A stretch of 64,000 nt of DNA from Acidovorax sp. NB1 (GTDB lineage: Bacteria > Pseudomonadota > Gammaproteobacteria > Burkholderiales > Burkholderiaceae_C). The notes below the pieces were generated by a model. It did no database searches and was not told the DNA's origin. It saw nothing but the letters and a program-made list of their open reading frames with translations. The stretch's first letter is position 1. The number at the start of each line of letters is the position of its first letter. Shown in pieces: positions 32,984 to 41,202 of this stretch. The stretch spans positions 182,989-246,988 of the forward strand of contig NZ_BJHU01000040.1 in the NCBI RefSeq assembly GCF_005405905.1, in the 5' to 3' direction. The translations under genes and the position numbers were made by a program.

Positions 32984-33742
32984 ATGCTACCCATGGGTAT
33001 AACCAAAGCGACATCAAACACCCCACCCACCACACAGGGCGCGCTGCCCGTGACGGCGCGCGGCCGCCAGAAGGCCAGCACGCTCAGCACGGACGAGAAA
33101 CGCGAGCGCATCCTCCAGGCGGCCGAGGCTCTGTTCGACCGGCAGGGCTACGCCAACACGACGATGGAGCAGATCGTGCAGCAGTTGGGTGTGACCAAGC
33201 CCTACGTCTACTACTACTTCCACAACAAGCAGGAAATCTTCGAGACGCTGTGCTGGCGCCCGTCCGTGGCCTGCTTCACGGCCATGGACTTCCCCGAGGA
33301 CGACCTGCGCCCCGCGCACACCAAGGTCGCTGAAGGCATGGAGCGGCTGATCCGCGCCACCATCGAGCACCACCCGGCCGCCTTCTTTCCGTACCGCGAA
33401 CCGCAGGTCTTCCGCCCCGAATACCTGGCCATGCAGAAGAAGCTGGCCAGCCACTTCTACGACCGCATGTGTGCGCTGATGGAAGAGGCCCGCAGCGAGG
33501 GCACGCTGGACTTCAAGGAGACCCGCCTCACGGCCCTGGCCGCCTGCAGCCTGCCGGGTTTTCTCTACCACTGGTACCGGCCCGACGGGCGCCTGTCGCC
33601 CGCCGAGGTGGTGCGCGAACTGTCTCAACTGGCCTGGCGCGTACTGGGCCTGCGCGCCCCGAGTGAGGCAGCAGACGGGCCCGCCGCGCCCAAGGCGGCG
33701 GGCCGTGCCAGCGCGCGCCGCAAGCCTGCCGCCAGCGGATAA
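32984..33742 (+). CDS. TetR family transcriptional regulator
   Basis: A 252-residue regulator. The helix-turn-helix lies at about 40-85: RERILQAAEALFDRQGYANT, then TMEQIVQQLGVTKPYVYYYF. The ligand domain is variable; an alanine/arginine-rich tail of about 35 residues ends the protein. Two starts are possible, ATG 32984 or ATG 32993; neither has a clear ribosome site. A palindrome TACCCATGGGTA (32988-32999) covers the second. It is divergent from the acyl-CoA ligase, which it may repress, and 67 bp upstream of the binding-protein gene. Confidence 0.9.
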   Translation: MLPMGITKATSNTPPTTQGALPVTARGRQKASTLSTDEKRERILQAAEALFDRQGYANTTMEQIVQQLGVTKPYVYYYFHNKQEIFETLCWRPSVACFTAMDFPEDDLRPAHTKVAEGMERLIRATIEHHPAAFFPYREPQVFRPEYLAMQKKLASHFYDRMCALMEEARSEGTLDFKETRLTALAACSLPGFLYHWYRPDGRLSPAEVVRELSQLAWRVLGLRAPSEAADGPAAPKAAGRASARRKPAASG

Positions 33743-33809
33743 CCCTAAGCCGCGAGACGGCGCCCTGCCCCCTTTTTTGCACCATCCCACCCATCGAGGA
33801 GATCCGAGC

Positions 33810-35054
33810 ATGAGCCCCAACTTTCGCACCCTCACGGCAGCCGCCGCCCTGTGCGCCGCCAGCACCGCCAACGCGCAGGAAACCTTCAAGGTCGCCTACA
33901 TCGACCCGCTGTCGGGCCCCTTTGCCAATGTGGGCGAGCTGATGCTCACGCACACGCAGTACGCCATCGAGGACATCAATGCCAAGGGCGGCGTGCTCAA
34001 GGGCACCAAGCTGCAGTTGCTGCAATTCGACAGCAAGCTCTCGGCGCAGGAGAGCCAGAGCGCGTTGCAGGCCGCCATTGACCAGGGGGCCAAGGCCATC
34101 GTGACGGGCGGCTCGGGTTCGTCCGTGGTCACGGCGCTGGTGCAGGCGGCGGCGCGCCACAACCAGCGCAACCCGGGCAAGGAGATCCTGGTGCTGAACC
34201 ACTCCTCCATCGACCCCGAGTTGACGGGCAAGGCCTGCAACTTTTGGCACTTCCAGTTCGAGGCCAACACGGCCATGAAGATGAAGGCCATTGCCAACTA
34301 CATCAAGAAGCAGCCGGACATCAAAAAGGTGTACCTGCTGAACCAAGACTATGCCCACGGCAAGCAATGGGCGCACTATGGCCGCGAGATGGTGGGCCTG
34401 GCTCGGCCCGACATCCAGTTTGTGGGCGAGGCGCTGCACCCCATCGGCCGGGTGAAGGACTTCGCGCCCTACCTGGCCAAGGTCAAGAGCAGCGAGGCCG
34501 ATTCGGTCATCAGCGGCAACTGGGGGCAGGACATGACGCTGCTGCTGAAAGCGGCGGGCGATGCGGGCTACAACCTGCGCTACTTCAACCACAGCGCGGG
34601 CTCCATCCCGGGCACGGTGCTGGCGGTGTCACAGGCCAAGCAAGGCCAGCTGACCTGGGTGGCCGAATGGCATCCCGGCCAGGCCGACACTCCCAAGGTG
34701 GATGCGCTGGCCAAGGCCTACAAGGCCAAGACGGGCAAGGACTTCCTCGCGCCACGCATCGAGATGACGCCGCGCTTCCTGGCTGCGGCCGTCAACAAGG
34801 CCCAGTCCACCGACCCGGTGAAGGTGGCACGCGCGCTGGAAGACCTGACGCTGGAATCGGTGGTGGGCCCCGTGCGCATGCGCGGCGAAGACCACCAGCT
34901 GCTGCTGCCGCAGGTGGTCAACACCATTGCACCGGTGGACGGCAAGGTGGTGAAGGTGGGCTGGGAAGGTACGAACTACGGCTTCCGCACCGATGCGGCC
35001 TACACCGGCAACGAACTGGCGCAAGGCACCGACTGCAAGATGACCCGACCTTGA
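33810..35054 (+). CDS. Periplasmic branched-chain amino-acid-type binding protein (LivK family)
   Basis: A 414-residue ABC-transporter substrate-binding protein. A signal peptide is visible (MSPNFRTLTAAAALCAASTA, cleaved near NAQ/ETF). The mature part opens FKVAYIDPLSGPFANVGE, typical of LivK/Peripla_BP_6 proteins, which bind amino acids, amides or aromatic acids. The start ATG 33810 follows GAGGAGATC. No permease or ATPase genes lie next to it, so it must work with a transporter encoded elsewhere, or act as a scavenging receptor. It follows the TetR gene on the same strand. Confidence 0.9.
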   Translation: MSPNFRTLTAAAALCAASTANAQETFKVAYIDPLSGPFANVGELMLTHTQYAIEDINAKGGVLKGTKLQLLQFDSKLSAQESQSALQAAIDQGAKAIVTGGSGSSVVTALVQAAARHNQRNPGKEILVLNHSSIDPELTGKACNFWHFQFEANTAMKMKAIANYIKKQPDIKKVYLLNQDYAHGKQWAHYGREMVGLARPDIQFVGEALHPIGRVKDFAPYLAKVKSSEADSVISGNWGQDMTLLLKAAGDAGYNLRYFNHSAGSIPGTVLAVSQAKQGQLTWVAEWHPGQADTPKVDALAKAYKAKTGKDFLAPRIEMTPRFLAAAVNKAQSTDPVKVARALEDLTLESVVGPVRMRGEDHQLLLPQVVNTIAPVDGKVVKVGWEGTNYGFRTDAAYTGNELAQGTDCKMTRP

Positions 35055-35163
35055 TGTAACGGCGCCCAATCGCGCTCTTACCCCCACGGCGGCGACCACT
35101 GCGGGCCGCCGCTACCATGGCCGGTCATCGCATTCATTGACCCGACCCACAAGGACCGCGCCC

Positions 35164-36234
35164 ATGCCCGACTTTCGCAGCGACACCGTCACCCAGCCCA
35201 CGCCCGCCATGCGCGAGGCCATGTTCAAGGCCCCGCTGGGCGACGATGTGTTTGCCGACGACCCTTCAGTGAACGCACTGCAGGACCATGCGGCCGAGCT
35301 GCTGGGTTTTGAGGCTGCGCTGTTCGCGCCTTCGGGCACGCAGACCAACCTGATCGCGCTGTGGGGCCACTGCCAGCGCGGCGACGAGGCCATCGTGGGC
35401 CAGAGCTGGCACACCTACCGCTGGGAAGCGGGCGGCATGGCGGTGCTGGGCTCCATCCAGCCCCAGCCGGTGGAAACGCAGCCTGACGGCACCTTGCGCA
35501 TCGCCGACATTGCTGCGGCCATCAAGCCCGATGACCCGCACTTTGCGCGCACCCGGCTGGTGGTGCTGGAGAACACGACCGGCGGCCAGGTGCTGCCGCC
35601 TGCCTACATCGCCGAGGTGGCCCAACTGGCCCGCAGCCGGGGGCTGGCGATGCACCTGGACGGCGCGCGGCTGTTCAATGCCGCCACGGCCAATGCGGCC
35701 CGCCATGGCACGGATGTGTATGACGAGGCGCGCAGCCTGTGCAGCCATTTCGATTCGGTGTCGCTGTGCCTGAGCAAAGGCCTGGGCGCGCCCGTGGGTT
35801 CGCTGGTGCTGGGCTCGCGCGACTTCATCCGGCAGGCGCGGCGCACGCGCAAGATCCTGGGTGGTGGCATGCGCCAGGCCGGGGTGCTGGCGGCAGCAGG
35901 GCACCACGCGCTGCAACACCAGGTGCGGCGCCTCGCCGACGACCACGCCAACCTGGACCGGCTGGCCCAGGGCCTGAGCGAGGCTGGCCGCAGCCACCCC
36001 GTGCTGCAGGGCAAGATCACCGTGCTGCCATGGCAGACCAACATCCTCTTCACCGATCTGCATGCAGAGGTGGCGCCCGCATTCACCACCTGGCTGGCGC
36101 AGCACGGCGTGCGCGTGACCAGTAGCCTGTATGGCGGCGCCACCCGGCTGCGCTGGGTGACGCACCTGGATGTGAGCGAGGCGGATGTGACGGCAGCGCT
36201 GGACTGCGTGGGGCGCTTCCAGTTGCCAGGCTGA
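35164..36234 (+). CDS. ltaE: Low-specificity L-threonine aldolase
   Basis: PLP enzyme cleaving threonine (and allo-threonine) to glycine and acetaldehyde. The 356-residue protein has the PLP lysine Lys205 in SLCLSKGLGAP, and HLDGARLFNAA before it. The beginning, FRSDTVTQPTPAMREAM, is the family hallmark. The ATG at 35164 follows AAGGA by 8 bases; a TTG at 35137 is a weaker option. It stands alone between livK-like and yggS (convergent, 14 bp). Confidence 0.95.
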   Translation: MPDFRSDTVTQPTPAMREAMFKAPLGDDVFADDPSVNALQDHAAELLGFEAALFAPSGTQTNLIALWGHCQRGDEAIVGQSWHTYRWEAGGMAVLGSIQPQPVETQPDGTLRIADIAAAIKPDDPHFARTRLVVLENTTGGQVLPPAYIAEVAQLARSRGLAMHLDGARLFNAATANAARHGTDVYDEARSLCSHFDSVSLCLSKGLGAPVGSLVLGSRDFIRQARRTRKILGGGMRQAGVLAAAGHHALQHQVRRLADDHANLDRLAQGLSEAGRSHPVLQGKITVLPWQTNILFTDLHAEVAPAFTTWLAQHGVRVTSSLYGGATRLRWVTHLDVSEADVTAALDCVGRFQLPG

Positions 36235-36248
36235 TACCCCGCAGGGTG

Positions 36249-36968
36249 TCAGGCTGCGGGATAGGCACGTCCACCAAACACCCCGGTGCCCACGCGCACC
36301 AGCGTGCTGCCTGCCTGGATGGCGGCCTCCAGGTCGGCCGTCATGCCCAGGGACAGGGTGTTGAACTGCGCAAGGCCTAGTTCCCGGAGCGAAACAATCT
36401 GGTCAAAAAGTGCCTTTGCGCGCGCGTGGATTGCCAGTTGCGCTTCAAATTCAGGAGCATGGTCGGGAATGCACATGAGCCCCCGCACGACCATGCGTGG
36501 CAGTTTTGCGACAGCCCGCACCAACTCCAGCGCATCGGCGGGCGCCACGCCCGACTTGGTGGGACCGCCGTCGATGTTGACCTGGACACATATATGTAGC
36601 GGCGGCAGGTGGTCCGGGCGCTGGGCAGAGAGGCGCTCGGCAATCTTGAGGCGGTCCACCGTGTGCACCCAGTCGAAGTGCTCGGCCACGGGGCGCGTCT
36701 TGTTGCTCTGGATGGGACCGATGCAGTGCCACTGCAGCGCTGTGTCGGGCAAGGCCGCCCGCACGGCGGCGATCTTCTCCACGCCTTCCTGGATGTAGTT
36801 TTCGCCAAAGGCACGCTGGCCAGCGGCCACCGCCTCCAGCACGGCATCGGCGCCAAAGGTCTTGGAAACGGCCAGCAGGCCGACGCTGGCCGGATCGCGC
36901 CCGGCGGCCTGGCACGCCTGCGCCATCCTGCCCAGAACCTGTTGGAGGTTGTTAGCAATCGTGGTCAT
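36249..36968 (-). CDS. yggS: YggS family pyridoxal-phosphate homeostasis protein
   Basis: A 239-residue single-domain PLP-binding protein (PLPHP/YggS), with the PLP lysine Lys36 in LLAVSKTFG, the FGENYIQE motif and the ending VRVGTGVFGGR. The family balances cellular PLP rather than catalysing a known reaction. The start ATG 36968 is fixed by MTTIANNLQQVL; upstream sequence belongs to the other strand's pilT. It is divergent from pilT with 37 bp between start codons, a pairing common in proteobacteria. Confidence 0.95.
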   Translation of the reverse strand: MTTIANNLQQVLGRMAQACQAAGRDPASVGLLAVSKTFGADAVLEAVAAGQRAFGENYIQEGVEKIAAVRAALPDTALQWHCIGPIQSNKTRPVAEHFDWVHTVDRLKIAERLSAQRPDHLPPLHICVQVNIDGGPTKSGVAPADALELVRAVAKLPRMVVRGLMCIPDHAPEFEAQLAIHARAKALFDQIVSLRELGLAQFNTLSLGMTADLEAAIQAGSTLVRVGTGVFGGRAYPAA

Positions 36969-36971
36969 AAT

Positions 36972-36991
36972 GTTTGGCAAGCGTACCAAAC
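36972..36991. promoter_or_regulatory. Inverted repeat in the yggS-pilT divergent gap
   Basis: GTTTGG, 8 bases, CCAAAC (arms 36972-36977 and 36986-36991). It occupies the middle of the 37-bp gap between the two divergent start codons, so a bound protein could affect both genes. The binding protein is unknown. Confidence 0.45.
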
Positions 36992-37005
36992 GATAGAGGG
37001 ACCCC

Positions 37006-38049
37006 GTGGACATTACCCAACTGCTCGCGTTCAGCGTCAAGAACAAGGCCTCCGACCTGCACCTCTCCGCGGGTCTGCCGCCCATGATCCGGGTCCACGG
37101 CGACGTGCGGCGCATCAACGTGGATGCGCTGGACCACAAGACCGTCCACGCCATGGTGTACGACATCATGAGCGACTCGCAGCGCAAGACCTATGAAGAG
37201 TTTCTGGAGGTGGACTTTTCTTTCGAGATCGAAGGCCTGGCCCGTTTCCGCGTCAACGCCTTCAACCAGAACCGGGGCGCGGCCGCCGTGTTCCGGACGA
37301 TTCCGAGCAAGATCCTGACGCTGGAGCAGCTCAACGCCCCCAAGATCTTTGGCGACCTGGCGCTCAAGCCACGGGGCCTGGTGCTGGTGACCGGTCCCAC
37401 GGGCTCAGGCAAGTCCACCACGCTGGCTGCCATGGTCAATTACCTCAACGAATCCGAGTACGGCCACATCCTCACGGTGGAAGACCCGATCGAATTCGTG
37501 CACGAGTCCAAGAAGTGCCTGATCAACCAGCGCGAAGTCGGCCCGATGACGCTATCGTTCGCGGCGGCCCTGAAGTCTGCGCTGCGCGAAGACCCGGACG
37601 CGATCCTGGTGGGCGAAATGCGCGACCTGGAAACCATCCGCCTGGCCATGACGGCCGCTGAAACGGGCCACTTGGTGTTCGGCACGCTGCACACGTCGAG
37701 CGCGGCCAAGACCATCGACCGGATCATCGACGTGTTCCCGGCCGAAGAAAAGGAAATGGTCCGCGCGATGTTGTCCGAATCGCTGCAGGCCGTGATCTCG
37801 CAGACGCTGTGCAAGACCAAGGACGGCTCGGGCCGCGTGGCCGCACACGAGATCATGCTGGGCACCAGCGCCATCCGCAACCTGATCCGCGAAGCGAAGG
37901 TGGCGCAGATGTATTCCACCATCCAGACCAGCAACAGCGTGGGCATGCAGACGCTGGACCAGAACCTCACAGACCTGGTGCGGCGCAACGTCATCAGCCC
38001 CGCCGAAGCCCGCGCCAAGGCCAAGATCCCCGAAAACTTCCCTGGCTGA
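37006..38049 (+). CDS. pilT: Type IV pilus retraction ATPase PilT
   Basis: Hexameric ATPase that powers pilus retraction and twitching. The 347-residue protein has Walker A GPTGSGKST at 130-138 (Lys136), the Asp/His box region, Walker B in ILVGEMRDLETIR, and the PilT signature AIRNLIREAK near the C-terminus. The start is GTG 37006 after AGAGGG. It is followed by a cyclic-nucleotide-binding-fold gene (60 bp) and pilU, all co-directional. Confidence 0.97.
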   Translation: MDITQLLAFSVKNKASDLHLSAGLPPMIRVHGDVRRINVDALDHKTVHAMVYDIMSDSQRKTYEEFLEVDFSFEIEGLARFRVNAFNQNRGAAAVFRTIPSKILTLEQLNAPKIFGDLALKPRGLVLVTGPTGSGKSTTLAAMVNYLNESEYGHILTVEDPIEFVHESKKCLINQREVGPMTLSFAAALKSALREDPDAILVGEMRDLETIRLAMTAAETGHLVFGTLHTSSAAKTIDRIIDVFPAEEKEMVRAMLSESLQAVISQTLCKTKDGSGRVAAHEIMLGTSAIRNLIREAKVAQMYSTIQTSNSVGMQTLDQNLTDLVRRNVISPAEARAKAKIPENFPG

Positions 38050-38109
38050 TCGACGACGACCATCCATGTACCTTGCGGCCCCACCAATGGCCGCATACCG
38101 GAGCACTGT

Positions 38110-38745
38110 ATGAAAGGCATTCTGAGCCTTCTGAAAATGAAAACCCGCAGTGGCAAGACGGGCGAGGACCACACGGATTCCGTGCTGTTCTCCACCGCAT
38201 TCGCGGGCCAGGGCGTGGACGACTCGATGCTGGTGCCTTGGGAGGCCCGGGCCGTCGAGGTGGGCGCCAAGCGCCTGCCCACCAGCCGGGGCGGCAAGCT
38301 GCTGCAAGGCCTGTGGGCCAAGGACAAATACATGGCGCACCTGGACAAGGACGCCGTGGAGCGCATGGAGCGCTTTTTCGAGTTTGCCGCCATCCCCTCC
38401 AACCGCGATGTGATCCGCCAGGACGAGTACGGCAACTTCATGGTGGTGCTGCTCACCGGCACCATCGCGGTGGACCGCGTGCAGCCCTGGGGCGAACAGC
38501 TGCGCCTGGCCGAGACCCGGCCCGGGGACATCCTGGGCGAGATGTCGCTGCTCGACAGCGGCATCCGCTTTTCGGCCTGCACCACACTCACCGATTGCGA
38601 GATCGCCGTGCTCTCGGCCGAGGCCATGGACGACATGATGAGCAAGGACCCGCAGCTTGCCGCCAGCCTGATTGCGCTGCTGGCCCGCAAGCTGTCGCTG
38701 CGCCTGCGGGTGGTGAGCGCGCGCCTGAGCGACAACCAGAAGTGA
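38110..38745 (+). CDS. Cyclic-nucleotide-binding-fold protein between pilT and pilU
   Basis: A 211-residue protein whose residues about 85-195 form a Crp-like cyclic-nucleotide-binding beta barrel. The phosphate-binding cassette reads RPGDILGEMSLLDSGIRFSA: the Gly-Glu pair and the arginine are kept, so nucleotide binding is possible. There is no DNA-binding helix-turn-helix; the protein ends soon after the C-helix. The N-terminal 75 residues are unlike the rest. From memory, such a gene sits between pilT and pilU in several betaproteobacteria. A role in tuning pilus retraction in response to cAMP or c-di-GMP is inference. Confidence 0.85.
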   Translation: MKGILSLLKMKTRSGKTGEDHTDSVLFSTAFAGQGVDDSMLVPWEARAVEVGAKRLPTSRGGKLLQGLWAKDKYMAHLDKDAVERMERFFEFAAIPSNRDVIRQDEYGNFMVVLLTGTIAVDRVQPWGEQLRLAETRPGDILGEMSLLDSGIRFSACTTLTDCEIAVLSAEAMDDMMSKDPQLAASLIALLARKLSLRLRVVSARLSDNQK

Positions 38746-38821
38746 TGCAGGTGATGCAGCAACCCAAGACCCAGACCCATGACCGTCCGACAGACGACGA
38801 CCACCCCCGGGAGAAATTCTG

Positions 38822-39958
38822 ATGGAACGCGATCAGGCCAGTAAATTCATCAACGACCTGCTCAAGCTGATGGTGAGTCGCAATGGCAGCGACTTGTTCA
38901 TCACGGCAGAGTTTCCCCCGGCCATCAAGGTCGATGGCAAGGTGACCAAGGTGTCGCCCCAGCCGCTCACGCCCACCCACACGCTCACGCTGGCGCGCGC
39001 CATCATGAGCGACAAGCAGGTGGCGGACTTCGAACGCACGAAGGAGTGCAACTTCGCCATCTCGCCCGCCGGCATCGGGCGCTTCCGTGTCAACGCCTTC
39101 ATCCAGCAGGGCAAGGTCGGCATGGTGCTGCGGACGATTCCGCTCACGCTGCCCACCATTGACGGCCTGGGCGTGCCCCAGGTGCTCAAGGAGGTGACGA
39201 TGACCAAGCGCGGCCTGTGCATCCTGGTGGGTGCCACGGGCTCGGGCAAATCGACCACTTTGGCCGCCATGGTGGACTGGCGCAACGAAAATTCGTTTGG
39301 CCACATCATCACGGTGGAAGACCCGGTGGAATTCGTGCACCCGCACAAGAACTGCGTGGTGACGCAGCGCGAAGTGGGGCTGGACACCGACAGCTGGGAG
39401 GCCGCGCTCAAGAACACGCTGCGCCAGGCCCCGGACGTCATCCTGATGGGCGAAATCCGCGACCGCGAGACCATGGAGCACGCTGTGGCGTTTGCCGAAA
39501 CCGGCCACCTGTGCCTGGCCACGCTGCACGCCAACAGTGCCAACCAGGCGCTGGACCGGATCATCAACTTCTTCCCCGAAGAGCGTCGCCCGCAGCTCTT
39601 GATGGACCTGTCGCTCAACCTGCGCGCCATGGTGTCGCAGCGCCTGATCCCCAAGCAGGACGGCAAGGGCCGTGCGGCCGCCGTGGAGATCATGCTCAAC
39701 ACGCCGCTGATCTCGGACCTGGTCTTCAAGGGCGATGTCCACGAGATCAAGGAGATCATGAAGAAGAGCCGCAACCTGGGCATGCAGACCTTCGACCAGG
39801 CGCTGTTCGACCTGTACGAGGCCAATGTGATCAGCTACGAAGACGCGCTGCGCAACGCTGACTCGCTCAACGACCTGCGCCTGCAGATCAAGCTCAACAG
39901 CCAGCGCGCCAAGTCCCCCGACCTGGCCCAGGGCACCGAGCACTTTGCGATTGTTTGA
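38822..39958 (+). CDS. pilU: Type IV pilus retraction ATPase PilU
   Basis: PilT paralogue, 378 residues, that assists retraction under load. Walker A is GATGSGKST; Walker B is VILMGEIRDRETME; the ATAASLQ-type PilT end is replaced by a longer C-terminal tail (about 30 residues after DLRLQIKLN), as in other PilU proteins. It starts 76 bp after the cyclic-nucleotide-binding gene. A terminator follows at 40001-40023. Confidence 0.95.
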   Translation: MERDQASKFINDLLKLMVSRNGSDLFITAEFPPAIKVDGKVTKVSPQPLTPTHTLTLARAIMSDKQVADFERTKECNFAISPAGIGRFRVNAFIQQGKVGMVLRTIPLTLPTIDGLGVPQVLKEVTMTKRGLCILVGATGSGKSTTLAAMVDWRNENSFGHIITVEDPVEFVHPHKNCVVTQREVGLDTDSWEAALKNTLRQAPDVILMGEIRDRETMEHAVAFAETGHLCLATLHANSANQALDRIINFFPEERRPQLLMDLSLNLRAMVSQRLIPKQDGKGRAAAVEIMLNTPLISDLVFKGDVHEIKEIMKKSRNLGMQTFDQALFDLYEANVISYEDALRNADSLNDLRLQIKLNSQRAKSPDLAQGTEHFAIV

Positions 39959-40000
39959 CCTGGGCCGTTCCGGTTTCAGGCCATTGATCGCTCCTGCTTC

Positions 40001-40023
40001 GCCCGCCCTCTTGGGCGGGTTTT
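40001..40023 (+). terminator. Rho-independent terminator after pilU
   Basis: GCCCGCC-CTCTT-GGCGGGT type stem (CCCGCC/GGGCGGG) followed by TTTTC, 43 bp after the pilU stop. Confidence 0.75.
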
Positions 40024-40055
40024 CATTTCCACGCATCCATTCACACATCCACGCC

Positions 40056-40970
40056 ATGCCAAGCACCAACCCTCGCAACTACGACGCCACCCCTTCCCGC
40101 AAGGTCGCCTTCCTGGGCCTGGGCGTGATGGGCTACCCCATGGCGGGCCACCTCGCGCTGGCGGGGCATGAGGTCACCGTCTACAACCGCACCGCTATCA
40201 AATCAATAGCATGGTGCGCTGAATACGCAGGCGCAAAGGCACCAAAACATGCTGCAACACCGCGCGAGGCAGCGGCTAGCGCCGACATCGTGTTCTGCTG
40301 CGTGGGCAATGACGATGACCTGCGCTCCGTCACGCTGGGGGCCGATGGCGCCTTTGCGGGCATGCAGCCTGGTGCGATTTTTGTGGACCACACCACGGCC
40401 TCGGCCGAGGTGGCGCGCGAGCTGTATGCCGCCGCCCAGGCGCTGGGATTGCAGTTTGTGGATGCCCCCGTATCAGGCGGTCAGGCGGGCGCGCAGAACG
40501 GGCAGCTCACGGTGATGTGTGGTGGCGATGCGGCGGCCTTCGATGCGGCGCAGCCCGTGGCCATGGCGTTCTCGCGCGCCTTCACGCTGCTGGGCGCCAG
40601 CGGCTCGGGCCAGCTGGCCAAGATGGTCAACCAGATCTGCATCGCGGGGCTGGTGCAGGGCCTGTCCGAAGCCGTGGCCTTTGGCCAGAACGCAGGCCTG
40701 GACATGAAGCAGGTGCTGGAGGTGATCGGTAAGGGCGCGGCCCAGAGCTGGCAGATGGACAACCGGGGCAAGACCATGGTGGACGGCAAGTTCGACTTCG
40801 GCTTTGCCGTGGACTGGATGCGCAAGGACCTGGGCCTGGTACTGGATGAGGCCAAGCGCAACGGCTCGCGCGTGCCGGTGACCGCACTGGTGGACCAGTT
40901 TTATGCCGATGTGCAGCAGATGGGCGGCAACCGCTGGGACACGTCGAGCCTGATCAAGCGGTTGAAATAA
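40056..40970 (+). CDS. 3-hydroxyisobutyrate dehydrogenase-like NAD(P)-dependent oxidoreductase
   Basis: A 304-residue beta-hydroxyacid dehydrogenase. The Rossmann motif is VAFLGLGVMGYPMAGHL (residues about 15-32), followed by the substrate loop DAPVSGGQAGAQNGQL and the catalytic lysine in SGQLAKMVNQ. The start ATG 40056 gives a short N-terminal extension. Which hydroxyacid it uses (3-hydroxyisobutyrate, tartronate semialdehyde or glyoxylate) is not decidable here. Residues about 46-65 (TAIKSIAWCAEYAGAKAPK) coincide with a dispersed repeat, placed just after the cofactor motif. Confidence 0.9.
   Translation: MPSTNPRNYDATPSRKVAFLGLGVMGYPMAGHLALAGHEVTVYNRTAIKSIAWCAEYAGAKAPKHAATPREAAASADIVFCCVGNDDDLRSVTLGADGAFAGMQPGAIFVDHTTASAEVARELYAAAQALGLQFVDAPVSGGQAGAQNGQLTVMCGGDAAAFDAAQPVAMAFSRAFTLLGASGSGQLAKMVNQICIAGLVQGLSEAVAFGQNAGLDMKQVLEVIGKGAAQSWQMDNRGKTMVDGKFDFGFAVDWMRKDLGLVLDEAKRNGSRVPVTALVDQFYADVQQMGGNRWDTSSLIKRLK
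40193..40250. repeat. Dispersed repeat, member 6 (inside the dehydrogenase gene)
   Basis: CGCTATCAAATCAATAGCAT followed by GCGC, CGCAGGCGC and AAAGGC blocks. It is translated in frame in the Rossmann domain. Confidence 0.55.
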
Positions 40971-40973
40971 AGC

Positions 40974-41076
40974 ACCCCCTGAGGCACTTTGCGCCTTCCC
41001 CCTCTCTCGCCTCGCTGCGCGATGCGGGAGGGGGACGCTCCCGGCGCACACAAGCTAAGCGCCGCTTGCGCGGGGG
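40974..41076. repeat. GC-rich dispersed element, type 2, copy B
   Basis: Starts ACCCCCTGAGGCAC, then GCGCCTTCCCCC and GGGAGGGGGACGC, the same order of blocks as the element at 22489-22600. It lies between the dehydrogenase and dolP. Confidence 0.6.
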
Positions 41077-41131
41077 CACTGGGATGGGCCGCGCCAGTTT
41101 TTTGACGCAGCGCGCTACGCGTAGAGCCCAA

Positions 41132-41166
41132 GAAAAAAATCCCGGGCCACGCAACGCAGCCCGGGA
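41132..41166 (-). terminator. Rho-independent terminator after dolP
   Basis: On the minus strand: TCCCGGGC, 11-base loop, GCCCGGGA, then seven T. It lies 36 bp beyond the dolP stop. Confidence 0.85.
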
Positions 41167-41202
41167 CTTTGACCCGACATCAGATGTCAGATGCAGTCGC
41201 TC

